Shown: positions 35,527 to 43,980, counted from the stretch's first letter. The stretch is DNA of 61,833 nt from an uncultured Prevotellaceae bacterium (GCA_900318585.1 ONKY01000062.1:1-61833); one strand, 5' to 3'. The notes: generated by a model not told the origin, from the sequence alone. A program made the numbers and translations.

Positions 35527-38500
35527 TTAAAAGTTCAGGTTCAGACCACACTGGATGGTGAACGGACGCGGATAAATCACATTGTCGATGCCATTGAACA
35601 CCTCGGGATCCAGACCGTCATACTTCGTGACGGTGAATACGTTGGTGGCGGCCAGGTAGATGCGACCGGACAGTCCGTTATAGTTGCCTGCCTTGAAGAG
35701 GTCTTCGAAGGAGTAGCCCAGCGTGATGTTGTCGCACTTCAGGAACGACCCGTTGTGAACGAAGTAGTCGGTCTTCACGTAGTCGTAGGTGGTCCATCCG
35801 TTCTCCACTGCCTGCGGGATAACGTTCTGCAGGTAGTTGAACGAGGCATCATAGCGCATGGCGATGTTAGAGAAGCCAGCACCGCGGTCCCAGTAGACAT
35901 AGTTGTCGAAGCTGGCGCGGAGACCGAAGCCGAAGTCCCAGTTCTTCACCTGGAGACGAGAGCTCAGGCCGGCGGTGTAGGGAGCAGCGGGGCTCTTGTA
36001 GAAATAGCGGTCGGCATCGTTGATGACACCGTCTGCGTTACGGTCTACGTAGACACCCTCCAACGGCTTGCCGTTCTGGTCGTACACCTGCTGGAACACA
36101 TAGAACGAGTTGGCGGGATGACCCACGGCGTGTGCCTGCACCTGGTTGCCGGTACCGGCGGAGATGCTACCCGTCATAATGATGTCGCCCTCGCCGGTCA
36201 GCTCGGTAATCTCGTTCTTGTTATAGGTGAAGTTGGCAGTTACCTCCCACTGGATATTCTCGGTCTGCACGGGGCGCACGGTCAGCGAGGCCTCGATACC
36301 CTTGTTCTCCAATGAGCCAATGTTGCTCTTCACCTGGTTACGGAAGTTGGAGCCTGCAGACACGGTGGCGTCGTTGATCAGGTCGGTGGTCTTGCGATAG
36401 TAATAGTCCACGCTACCGCTGATACGGTTGCGGAAGAAAGCGAAATCCAGACCGATGTTCGACGTGGTGGTGGTCTCCCACTTCAGATGCTTGTTGTAGG
36501 CATCGGGACGGTAGAGGTAACCCTGGTCGTTGCCGATACCCGTGATGGGATAGAGTCCGTTTGTGCTGGTAGTGTTGACGTTGTAGCTGGCGAAATAGTT
36601 ATAGTTGCCGATACCGTCCTGCTGACCGGTCTTACCCCAGCCGAGGCGGAGCTTCAGTTCGTCAAGCCACTTGGCATTCTTCAGGAAGGCCTCTTCGCTG
36701 ATCTTCCAACCTAATGCCACTGAGGGGAATGTGGCCCAGTGGTCGTAGAAGCGGCTGGAGCCGTCACGACGCACGGTGGCGGTGAGCATGTAGCGGTCGA
36801 AGGCAATATAGTTGGCACGGCCGAAGAACGATACCAGATAGCTCTCCTGCTTCCACTCGCTGGCGCTCGACGAGAACGGTGTGCCGCGCAGGGCTACCAG
36901 GTCGTCCATGTTTTTCACTTCATTGCCAACGAGGTAGGTACCGTAGGTCATCGGATAGAGGCTCTCGTAAGCGGAGTTGCCCCAGTACTTGTTGTGGCTC
37001 CACTCATAGCCCACCATGATGTCGAAATGCTGCGTCTTGAGGAAGTCCTTATAGTACTGTGCGTATGTCGAGAGGGTCAGGTTATACTTGCTCTCCTTCG
37101 AGAAGCCGCTGTTGCCATAGTAGTAGTTCGACGAGCCCCAGGGAGCGAGGTCGGTCTTCTCCTTACCGTTGGCCCAGTCGCCGCTGGCATTGGCATGGAG
37201 GCGCAGGTCCTCGAAGCCGTGAATCTGGTAGTCAACCTCCACATTACCCATGTAATCGTAGGAGTTGGCGCGCTGGTTGCGCTCGGTGAGCATGGCCACG
37301 GGGTTCTTGCCGGGGCCGGTGGCAATGATGGCGCGGTTGATGGTATAGTCATTGTAGGCCGAGCCGTCGCCACCCCACTGCCAGTATCCGCGGAAGTCCT
37401 TGTAGAGCGGGTCGCTGCTGGTCACGGGCTGCGTGGGGTCGAAGCGGACAGCCTCGCCGATAGCACCCGTGTTGGCGTAACGGTTGTGGGAGTACATGAA
37501 CTTACCGTTGATATTGAACTTCAGGTGATCCTCCAGGAACGAGGGATTCAGCGTCACGCTGGCGGTGGTACGCTGGAAGTTCGAGGTCTTCAGGATACCG
37601 TTCTGGTCGGTGTAGCCGGCACTGAAACGATAGGGCATGTTCTTCAGGCCACCCTGTACGGTGACGTTGTGGTCGCTGGAGACGGCGCCGTGGAAGATTT
37701 CCTCCTGCCAGTCAGTGTCAGCATTGCCTAACAGGCCGGCGGCGGCGGAGTCCTCGCCATAGTAGCTCTTGATGAAGGAGCGATACTCGTTGGCGTCAAG
37801 CACGTCGAGTTTGTTCTGCTTCACGGAGTAGGAGACATTGCCGTTGTAGCTCACCTTCGGAGCCTGTCCCTGACGGCCCTTCTTCGTGGTGATGATGATG
37901 ACACCGTTAGAACCGCGGCTACCATAAATGGCAGTAGCTGAAGCATCCTTCAGCACGGTGAACGATTCGATGTCGTTCGGGTTGACCATCGACAGCGCGT
38001 TGGGCGAACCTTTTACGCCCTGACGGTCCATGGCCAGACCGTCAATCACGATCAGCGGGTCGTTCGAAGCGTGAAGTGACGAACCGCCGCGGATACGGAT
38101 GGTAGAGCTGCCGCCCGGCGTACCGCCATCGCTGGTTACGCTCACACCAGCAATCTTACCTTGCATCATTTCCTGTGCACTGGTGATGAGACCGTGGTTC
38201 TTCTCGTCGGGCTTGATGGCCGTCACCGAACCCGTGAGGTCATTCTTCTTGGCCACACCGTAACCGATGACCACCACGTCGCTAAGCATCGTGGCGTCGT
38301 CCTGCAGTGTGATCTCCAACGAGGGGGCTGCGGCTACGCTGGCTGTCTGATAACCCACATAGCTCACGGTAATGGTAGCTCCCTGATTGGCATTCAGAGT
38401 GAAAATACCATTGAAGTCAGTGACGGTGGCCGTCTGCGTACCGGCAACACGTACGGTAGCGCCGATGACGTCCTCACCACTGGCATCTTTCACATGACCC

Positions 38501-38598
38501 TTCACAGCTATCTGCTGAGCGAAGGCTCCTACCGATAGGAACAAGCCCAATAAAAGGCCGAGCATCCTAAGCGGGATTTGAAATTTTACCTGCTTCAT
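35527..38598 (-). CDS. susC: SusC/RagA family TonB-linked outer-membrane transporter
   Basis: 1023 residues from the ATG at 38598. Signal sequence, carboxypeptidase-regulatory-like domain (IAVKGHVKDASGEDVIGATV), TonB-box/plug region (LSDVVVIGYGVAKKNDLTGS; ASATAIYGSRGSNGVIIITT), then the 22-strand barrel, ending in FTIQCGLNLNF with the terminal Phe of outer-membrane proteins. Imports oligosaccharides with SusD. First gene of susC-D-E-F. Expression is probably controlled by the divergent LacI regulator through operators at 38719-38734 and 38774-38789. Confidence 0.95.
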   Translation of the reverse strand: MKQVKFQIPLRMLGLLLGLFLSVGAFAQQIAVKGHVKDASGEDVIGATVRVAGTQTATVTDFNGIFTLNANQGATITVSYVGYQTASVAAAPSLEITLQDDATMLSDVVVIGYGVAKKNDLTGSVTAIKPDEKNHGLITSAQEMMQGKIAGVSVTSDGGTPGGSSTIRIRGGSSLHASNDPLIVIDGLAMDRQGVKGSPNALSMVNPNDIESFTVLKDASATAIYGSRGSNGVIIITTKKGRQGQAPKVSYNGNVSYSVKQNKLDVLDANEYRSFIKSYYGEDSAAAGLLGNADTDWQEEIFHGAVSSDHNVTVQGGLKNMPYRFSAGYTDQNGILKTSNFQRTTASVTLNPSFLEDHLKFNINGKFMYSHNRYANTGAIGEAVRFDPTQPVTSSDPLYKDFRGYWQWGGDGSAYNDYTINRAIIATGPGKNPVAMLTERNQRANSYDYMGNVEVDYQIHGFEDLRLHANASGDWANGKEKTDLAPWGSSNYYYGNSGFSKESKYNLTLSTYAQYYKDFLKTQHFDIMVGYEWSHNKYWGNSAYESLYPMTYGTYLVGNEVKNMDDLVALRGTPFSSSASEWKQESYLVSFFGRANYIAFDRYMLTATVRRDGSSRFYDHWATFPSVALGWKISEEAFLKNAKWLDELKLRLGWGKTGQQDGIGNYNYFASYNVNTTSTNGLYPITGIGNDQGYLYRPDAYNKHLKWETTTTSNIGLDFAFFRNRISGSVDYYYRKTTDLINDATVSAGSNFRNQVKSNIGSLENKGIEASLTVRPVQTENIQWEVTANFTYNKNEITELTGEGDIIMTGSISAGTGNQVQAHAVGHPANSFYVFQQVYDQNGKPLEGVYVDRNADGVINDADRYFYKSPAAPYTAGLSSRLQVKNWDFGFGLRASFDNYVYWDRGAGFSNIAMRYDASFNYLQNVIPQAVENGWTTYDYVKTDYFVHNGSFLKCDNITLGYSFEDLFKAGNYNGLSGRIYLAATNVFTVTKYDGLDPEVFNGIDNVIYPRPFTIQCGLNLNF

Positions 38599-38657
38599 CA
38601 TTACAATAATTAGAGTTAATTTATAGTTTTGCTTCAAATATACATAGTTTTACGGTG

Positions 38658-38665
38658 CAAAGATA
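38658..38665 (-). promoter_or_regulatory. -7 box (TATCTTTG) of the susC operon
   Basis: Minus-strand TATCTTTG 60 bp before the susC start codon. No TTTG is found at -33, so the promoter may depend on a regulator bound upstream. Confidence 0.6.
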
Positions 38666-38718
38666 GTTTTCTTTTGCTTACGTTGTACTTTTTTTCGTTT
38701 AAATCCGTTATTATCATA

Positions 38719-38734
38719 GCGCAAACGTTTGCGC
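38719..38734. promoter_or_regulatory. LacI-type operator, perfect 16-bp palindrome
   Basis: GCGCAAACGTTTGCGC, fully symmetric, with the central CG typical of LacI/GalR-family operators. It lies between susC and lacI, about 75 bp upstream of the predicted susC transcription start. Confidence 0.8.
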
Positions 38735-38773
38735 ATATATAATATAAATAATAAGGTACGCAAAAGAACAACC

Positions 38774-38789
38774 ATGCAAACTTTTGCAT
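38774..38789. promoter_or_regulatory. Second LacI-type operator, overlapping the lacI promoter
   Basis: ATGCAAACTTTTGCAT: 7-bp perfect arms around CT. Its last base is the first base of the lacI -7 box (38789-38796). Its centre is 55 bp from that of the first operator. Confidence 0.65.
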
Positions 38790-38796
38790 AACTTTG
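38789..38796 (+). promoter_or_regulatory. -7 box (TAACTTTG) of the lacI-family regulator
   Basis: TAnnTTTG match. It rules out the in-frame start at 38784 and supports the ATG at 38835. Confidence 0.65.
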
Positions 38797-38801
38797 CACT
38801 C

Positions 38802-38836
38802 ATAACTGATAACTCAGAACTAAGAACCAAGAAAAT
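38802..38836. repeat. Degenerate heptamer run in the lacI leader
   Basis: ATAACTG, ATAACTC, AGAACTA, AGAACCA, AGAAAAT; the last unit runs into the ATG at 38835. Weaker than the other arrays but with the same 7-bp period. Confidence 0.5.
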
Positions 38837-39863
38837 GAACTCGGACAAGGCACCTTTGACAATGAAAGACATCGCACGCGAGCTGGGTATCTCCGTAGCC
38901 ACTGTGTCACGTGCATTGAAGGATTCGCCGCGCATCAGCGAGGAGCGCCGGAAGGCTATCCAGCAGTATGCTCGCGACCATAATTTCTATCCCAATGCCA
39001 TCGGCGAAGCGCTGCGCCACGCACGGGTCATGCCCTCGAAAATCATCGGTGTCATTGTGCCGGAATTCACCCACTATTACTTCTCCAGCATCCTTACGGG
39101 AATAGAGGAGGCGGCCATGTCGCGCGGATATTATATTATGGTAGCACTGAGCAACGAGATGTACGAGCGGGAAGTGCGCATCTGCGAGATGTTCCTCCGT
39201 CAGAAGGTATGCGGCGTCATTGTCTCTCAGGCCAAGGACACCCACAACTTCGAGCACTTCCAGAAGCTCATCGACTCCAACATCCCCATCGTGTTCTACG
39301 ACCGCATCTGTACGGGCGTCAACGCCAGCCGCGTGGTAGTGGACGACTACATGGGTGCCTACACTGCCGTGACACATCTCATCGAGACAGGCTGCAAGCG
39401 CATCGCCTACTACGGCGGCCCCGTGCAGTTAGAAATCTCAAAGAACCGCTATAATGGCTACAAGGATGCCCTGCTCAAGCACGGTATGCAGGTTGACGAA
39501 TCTATCATCAGCGTATGCGACAACCGCGCCGACGCAGAGCTCATCACTCCGAAGCTCATGGCCTTAGAGACGCCGCCTGACGGCTACTTCGCCGTAAACG
39601 ACGACACGGCCATCGGCATTCTCTACACCGTCAAGCACGCCGGTCTCCGAGTACCCGAGGACGTCAGCATCTGTGGTTTCACCAACGGTCAGCGTGCCGT
39701 CGCCTGCGACCCCATGCTCACCACCGTCGAGCAGCGCGGCAAACGCGTCGGCGAGGAGGCCGCAGAAATCCTCATCGACAAGGTAGAGGGTCACTCGCCT
39801 CTCGAGAAAGTGGAAAAACGCGTCGTCCGCACCCGCCTCGTCATCCGCGGCACTACCCGTTGA
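38835..39863 (+). CDS. LacI family transcriptional regulator
   Basis: 342 residues from the ATG at 38835. N-terminal HTH (TMKDIARELGISVATVSRAL) with hinge, then a periplasmic-binding-protein-like effector domain (IGVIVPEFTHYYFSSILTGI; YFAVNDDTAIGILYTVKHAG; RVPEDVSICGFTNGQRAVAC). Divergent from susC. The operator-like palindromes between them suggest it controls both susC and itself, with a maltose-type sugar as the likely effector (inference). Confidence 0.92.
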   Translation: MNSDKAPLTMKDIARELGISVATVSRALKDSPRISEERRKAIQQYARDHNFYPNAIGEALRHARVMPSKIIGVIVPEFTHYYFSSILTGIEEAAMSRGYYIMVALSNEMYEREVRICEMFLRQKVCGVIVSQAKDTHNFEHFQKLIDSNIPIVFYDRICTGVNASRVVVDDYMGAYTAVTHLIETGCKRIAYYGGPVQLEISKNRYNGYKDALLKHGMQVDESIISVCDNRADAELITPKLMALETPPDGYFAVNDDTAIGILYTVKHAGLRVPEDVSICGFTNGQRAVACDPMLTTVEQRGKRVGEEAAEILIDKVEGHSPLEKVEKRVVRTRLVIRGTTR

Positions 39864-39885
39864 GGCAACAACAACGGTGATAGTT

Positions 39886-39948
39886 ATGAACAACAATTAT
39901 AAAATAAACGACAACCAAGACAACTTGGACAACATTTTGTTTTATTGA
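39886..39948 (+). other. Possible 20-residue leader ORF inside the left inverted repeat
   Basis: ATG at 39886 to TGA at 39946-39948 encodes a short Asn/Asp-rich peptide containing DNQDNLDN, which is simply the translation of the three 9-bp repeats. It ends 13 bp before the GxxExxY gene. It could be a leader peptide or chance. Confidence 0.25.
39907..39935. repeat. Left 29-bp inverted repeat flanking the GxxExxY gene
   Basis: Three 9-bp units, AACGACAAC, CAAGACAAC and TTGGACAAC, plus AT. It is the reverse complement of 40472-40500 at 27 of 29 positions. Confidence 0.9.
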
Positions 39949-39961
39949 CAACTCGATAGCC

Positions 39962-40405
39962 ATGATGGATATATCAGCATATAAACAACATATTTATGAC
40001 GTAGTGGGTGCCATCCATGAAGTACATAAGGAATTGGGGGCAGGGCTCAACGAGTACTGTTATCAAGAAGGCCTTCAACTGCAATTGCAGGAAAGCGGCA
40101 TTCCCTTCCAGCGGGAATTGTCGTTTCATCCTTGTTATCATGGTAAGGAGATGTATTCCGAGTATCGTATCGATTTCCTCTGTAAGGGGAACATTATCGT
40201 AGAATGCAAGTCTGTTTCAGACTTAATCAATAACCATCGAGCCCAACTGTTCAACTATATGCGCCTGCTGGGCTGCCCTTGTGGATTATTAGTGAATTTT
40301 GCTCCCCATTTCGCTACAATAGAACGTTATTTCTTTGACAAAGAAAGAAACGAGATTGTTGGAACAGATGGTAGAGTGAAGCAAGCCCTCTCTCGCTCTC
40401 AATAG
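39962..40405 (+). CDS. GxxExxY protein (PD-(D/E)xK nuclease-like)
   Basis: 147 residues (an ATG at 39965 is equally possible). The family motif is GLNEYCY near residue 27. A nuclease-like core follows: YSEYRIDFLCKGNIIVECKS, with Asp and Glu-x-Lys spaced as in PD-(D/E)xK enzymes. The biological role of the family is not established. The gene sits between lacI and the MFS transporter, interrupting an otherwise sugar-related run, and is bracketed by 29-bp inverted repeats (39907-39935 and 40472-40500). A third partial copy of the repeat, GTTGTCCAAGTT, lies right after its stop (40414-40425). AT-richer than its neighbours, so possibly acquired. Confidence 0.85.
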   Translation: MMDISAYKQHIYDVVGAIHEVHKELGAGLNEYCYQEGLQLQLQESGIPFQRELSFHPCYHGKEMYSEYRIDFLCKGNIIVECKSVSDLINNHRAQLFNYMRLLGCPCGLLVNFAPHFATIERYFFDKERNEIVGTDGRVKQALSRSQ

Positions 40406-40471
40406 AAAAAAAGGTTGTCCAAGTTCTTGCTTGCAAGACCCCAGTGTTTGAGAATTATTAGTTGATTAATA

Positions 40472-40500
40472 ATGTTGTCTAGGTTGTCTTGGTTGTCGTT
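40472..40500. repeat. Right 29-bp inverted repeat flanking the GxxExxY gene
   Basis: AT plus GTTGTCTAG, GTTGTCTTG and GTTGTCGTT. Partner of 39907-39935 in opposite orientation. It lies 57 bp before the MFS start codon. Confidence 0.9.
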
Positions 40501-40556
40501 AATATAACATAACAAGTTGTAGTTTAGAAATATAAAAATATAGATGTACTGAATTT

Positions 40557-41867
40557 ATGAAAAAGAAACCTGATTTGTCGTTTTGGAAACTCTGGAACCT
40601 GAGTTTCGGTTTTTTTGGCGTGCAGATAGCCTACGCCCTGCAGAGTGCTAACATCTCGTCCATCTTCCACACCATCGGGGCCGACCCGCACGACCTGAGC
40701 TACTTCTGGATACTTCCGCCGCTCATGGGTATGCTCGTGCAGCCTATCGTGGGTTCTCTGAGCGACAAGACCTGGACACGCTTCGGCCGCCGCATCCCCT
40801 TCCTGTTCATCGGTGCTACGCTGGCCGTCATCGTCATGTGCCTGCTGCCCAATGCCGGGTCGTTTGGCATGACCGTGAGCATGGCCCTCATCTTCGGTCT
40901 CGTCGCGCTGATGCTGCTCGACACCTCGCTGAACATGGCCATGCAGCCGTTCAAGATGATGGTGGGCGACATGGTGAACGAAGAGCAGAAGGGCAAGGCC
41001 TACAGCATCCAGTCGTTCCTCTGCAACGCCGGTAGCGTCATGGGCTTCCTCTTCCCCTTCATCTTCACATGGATAGGCGTGAAGAACGTGGCCCCCAAGG
41101 GCGTGGTGCCCGACTCAGTCATCTGGTCATTCTATGTCGGCGCGCTCATCCTCATCATTTGTGTCGTCTATACCACGATGAAGGTGCGTGAGTGGCCGCC
41201 GAAGGAATATGCGGAGTATAACGGTATTGCCGGAGAGTCTGGCGAGAGGAGCTCCGCCAACTGGCTCGCCCTGCTCATGCGTGCCCCGAAGAATTTCTGG
41301 CGCGTAAGCCTCGTGCAGTTCTTCTGCTGGGCAGCCCTGCTCTACATGTGGTCCTACGTGGTGGGAGCCGTCTCCGAGACCGTCTGGAACACCGACGACC
41401 CAGGAACCGAGGCATACCAGACCGCCCGCAACTGGACGGGCGTGCTCTATGCCATCCAGGCCCTGAGCTCCGTCGTATGGGCCACGCTCATTCCCCGCTT
41501 TTCCAACATGAAGATAGCCTACAGCGTCAGCATCATGCTCGGTGCCCTTGGCTTTGCCCTCATCCCCTTCTGTCACGACCAGTACCTGCAGATTGTGCCC
41601 TTCTTGCTCATCGGCTGCGTCTGGGCGGCCATGCTGGCCTGTCCGTTTACGCTGGTCACTAATGCACTCCAGGGCTATGGCCACATGGGAGCCTACTTGG
41701 GCCTGTTCAACTGCGCCATCTGTCTGCCGCAAATCATCGCTGCTGCCTGTGGCGGAACCATCTTCGGACTAGTGGGCGGCACGCAGTCGGCCATGATGTA
41801 CGTTGCCGCTGGGCTGTTGGTCGTTGGCTCCCTCTGCGTCTTTACCATCCAAGACAAGAAAAAGTAA
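40557..41867 (+). CDS. MFS sugar transporter (SLC45/GPH-like, maltose type)
   Basis: 436 residues with 12 predicted membrane helices. Motifs: LSFGFFGVQIAYALQSANIS at the start, then GSLSDKTWTRFGRRIPFLFI, the MFS loop 2-3 signature. Relatives lie in Bacteroidetes starch/maltose loci and import maltose across the inner membrane. It follows lacI and faces susCDEF, so it probably completes the route: SusCDEF across the outer membrane, this protein across the inner membrane. The next gene begins 2 bp after its stop. Confidence 0.88.
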   Translation: MKKKPDLSFWKLWNLSFGFFGVQIAYALQSANISSIFHTIGADPHDLSYFWILPPLMGMLVQPIVGSLSDKTWTRFGRRIPFLFIGATLAVIVMCLLPNAGSFGMTVSMALIFGLVALMLLDTSLNMAMQPFKMMVGDMVNEEQKGKAYSIQSFLCNAGSVMGFLFPFIFTWIGVKNVAPKGVVPDSVIWSFYVGALILIICVVYTTMKVREWPPKEYAEYNGIAGESGERSSANWLALLMRAPKNFWRVSLVQFFCWAALLYMWSYVVGAVSETVWNTDDPGTEAYQTARNWTGVLYAIQALSSVVWATLIPRFSNMKIAYSVSIMLGALGFALIPFCHDQYLQIVPFLLIGCVWAAMLACPFTLVTNALQGYGHMGAYLGLFNCAICLPQIIAAACGGTIFGLVGGTQSAMMYVAAGLLVVGSLCVFTIQDKKK

Positions 41868-41869
41868 CA

Positions 41870-43012
41870 ATGAACCTAAACTTAACCTCAACTATCTCAT
41901 TCGACCACATTCCCAACAAGGAACTGCGGCATGACGTCATCGGACTCTGCTTCAAGACCGGCAAACCGTTGCTGAAGCTGTCGACGAAGGACTATGTGGA
42001 CAATGGCCTCTATCACTATGTGGAACAGTACGGTTCTGCGGGCCTGGTCAACATCGAAGTGTTCAATATCCTTCAGCATACCATCACCGGATGGCCGGGC
42101 GGCAAGCCTGATGCCGACGACTCAACGCGTCCGGAGCGGGCACTGCCCTATCCGAAGCGCGTCGTGGTCTTCTCGCCCCACCCCGATGACGACGTCATCT
42201 CCATGGGCGGCACCATTCGCCGACTGATGCAGCAGCACCATGACGTACACGTCGCCTACGAGACGAGCGGTGACATCGCCGTGGCCGACGAGGTGGTGCG
42301 CCTCTACATGCATTTCATCAATGGTTTCAACCAAGTGTTTGCCAACGGCTCCGATGAGGTCATCAAGCACCGCTACCAAAGCGTAAAAGCCTTCCTCAAG
42401 CAGAAGCAGGAGGGAGATTTCGACAATCGCGACGTGCTGACCATCAAGGGACTCATCCGACGCGGCGAGGCCCGCAACGCCTGTGAATACAATGGCATTC
42501 AGAAAGACCATATCCATTTCCTCGACCTGCCGTTCTACGAGAGCGGAAAGGTGGAGAAGCTGCCTATGTCGGAGAAGGACGTGCGCATCGTCCAGGAGCT
42601 GCTCCAGGAGGTGCAGCCCCATCAGGTATACGTGGCAGCCGACCTGGCCGACCCCCACGGCACCCACCGGAAGTGTACGGACGCCGTGCTCGCCGCCATC
42701 GACGAGGAGAAGAAGGCCGGAGCCGCCTGGCTGAACGACTGCCGCGTGTGGATGTACCGCGGTGCCTGGGCAGAGTGGGAGATCGAGAACATTGAGATGT
42801 GCGTGCCAATGAGCCCCGAGGAGCTGCGCGAGAAGCGCAACTCCATCCTGCGCCATCAGAGCCAGATGGAGAGTGCTCCTTTCCTCGGCAACGACGAACG
42901 CCTCTTCTGGCAGCGCGCCGAAGACCGCAACAAGGCTACCGCCAAGCTCTACGACGACCTCGGCCTCGCCTGCTACGAGGCCATGGAAGCCTTCGTGGAG
43001 TACAGGGTCTGA
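41870..43012 (+). CDS. PIG-L family deacetylase (C-terminal half of the NagB-PIG-L fusion type)
   Basis: 380 residues. The metal site SPHPDDDVISMGG is near residue 100, with a distal His motif DPHGTHRKCTDAVLAAI, as in PIG-L/LmbE deacetylases. Residues 1-95 (DVIGLCFKTGKPLLKLST; ILQHTITGWPGGKP) match the linker region that in Bacteroides precedes PIG-L in ~660-residue glucosamine-6-phosphate deaminase-like fusions; the NagB domain itself is absent. Likely acts on an N-acetylated sugar. Co-transcribed with the MFS transporter (2-bp gap). Confidence 0.82.
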   Translation: MNLNLTSTISFDHIPNKELRHDVIGLCFKTGKPLLKLSTKDYVDNGLYHYVEQYGSAGLVNIEVFNILQHTITGWPGGKPDADDSTRPERALPYPKRVVVFSPHPDDDVISMGGTIRRLMQQHHDVHVAYETSGDIAVADEVVRLYMHFINGFNQVFANGSDEVIKHRYQSVKAFLKQKQEGDFDNRDVLTIKGLIRRGEARNACEYNGIQKDHIHFLDLPFYESGKVEKLPMSEKDVRIVQELLQEVQPHQVYVAADLADPHGTHRKCTDAVLAAIDEEKKAGAAWLNDCRVWMYRGAWAEWEIENIEMCVPMSPEELREKRNSILRHQSQMESAPFLGNDERLFWQRAEDRNKATAKLYDDLGLACYEAMEAFVEYRV

Positions 43013-43051
43013 GAAGTACGAAAAATGAATTATCAACTAAATAAACAGCAA

Positions 43052-43855
43052 ATGAAAAAAGTATTATTATCAATCGTTACAGTGATGGCAATCTTCACGA
43101 CAAGTTATGCACAGAAAAGTCTCGTACTCTACTATTCCGAGACAGGTACTACCAAGACCGTCGCACAGGAATTGCAGCAGCAATTAGGTGCCGACATCGA
43201 AAGCATCGAGGCCGTAGAGCCCTATTCCGGTAATTTCCAGGAGACCATCCAGCGCGGACAGCGCGAGATGCAGAGCGGGAAAACGCCTGACATCAAGCCT
43301 CTTAAGTCAGACTTCGCCAAGTACGACGTCATCTTCATTGGCTACCCCATCTGGTTTGGCACCTACGCTATGCCCATTGCCACGCTCGTCAAGACCTACG
43401 ACTTCGCCGGCAAGACTGTCGTGCCCTTCTGCACCTTTGGCAGCGGAGGTCTGAACACCTCGTCCGACGCGCTGAAGAAAGCACTGCCCAAGGCCACCGT
43501 CAAGACTGGCTACGGTGTGCGCACGGCACGTGTGGCTGCCGCAGCGAAGGAGCTCGACCGGTTCCTGAAGGTGAACGGCTACAAGGAGGGCACTGTCCCC
43601 CAGCTGCCCGACTACTCCGCCCAACAGCCTGTGACCGACGAGGAGAAGGCGCTCTTCGATGCTGCCTGCTCCAGTTACCAGTTCCCCCTCGGCACGCCCG
43701 TCACCGTAGGTAAGCGCACCACCGACGACAGCACCGACTACAAGTTCACTGTCAAGAGCCGCGGCATGAACGGTGAGGAGGGCACCTCTACCATCTACGT
43801 CACCGTAAGTAAGGAACAGGGTGCCAAGCCTGAGTTCACCGAAGTCGTCCGCTAA
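43052..43855 (+). CDS. Exported flavodoxin-like protein
   Basis: 267 residues from the ATG at 43052. KKVLLSIVTVMAIFTTSYAQ is a signal peptide, so the protein is periplasmic. The flavodoxin fold follows: LVLYYSETGTTKTVAQELQQ (FMN phosphate loop), DVIFIGYPIWFGTYAMP (aromatic loop) and CTFGSGGLNTSSDALK. Residues ~185-267 form a second small domain (FPLGTPVTVGKRTTDDSTDY). A periplasmic flavodoxin is unusual; electron delivery to an exported oxidoreductase is possible. A strong terminator follows. Confidence 0.82.
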   Translation: MKKVLLSIVTVMAIFTTSYAQKSLVLYYSETGTTKTVAQELQQQLGADIESIEAVEPYSGNFQETIQRGQREMQSGKTPDIKPLKSDFAKYDVIFIGYPIWFGTYAMPIATLVKTYDFAGKTVVPFCTFGSGGLNTSSDALKKALPKATVKTGYGVRTARVAAAAKELDRFLKVNGYKEGTVPQLPDYSAQQPVTDEEKALFDAACSSYQFPLGTPVTVGKRTTDDSTDYKFTVKSRGMNGEEGTSTIYVTVSKEQGAKPEFTEVVR

Positions 43856-43922
43856 CTCATTTGAACGATCGCTCAATCTCTCGAAAGGTTGCCTACGGCG
43901 CTACACTGGAGAAGTAAACGAC

Positions 43923-43968
43923 AAACGTTACCCCCCGAAACCTTGTGGAGTTTCGGGGGGTAACGTTT
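43923..43968. terminator. Strong bidirectional terminator
   Basis: Perfect 19-bp stem AAACGTTACCCCCCGAAAC (43923-43941) with its complement at 43950-43968 and an 8-base loop, followed by TTTTACGTTTATTTTTC. It separates the flavodoxin gene from the converging CE15 gene and can serve both. Confidence 0.9.
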
Positions 43969-43980
43969 GCTGTTTTACGT

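Noticed and set aside
36739-37731. Long open frame antisense to susC (330 codons), and similar antisense frames at 31191-32582 and 42122-43036
   Set aside because: They lie opposite clearly coding genes and have no family resemblance or start context; GC-rich third positions create such frames.
38598-38834. A small RNA or riboswitch between susC and lacI
   Set aside because: The spacer is explained by two promoters, two operators and a heptamer run; no conserved RNA fold was recognised.
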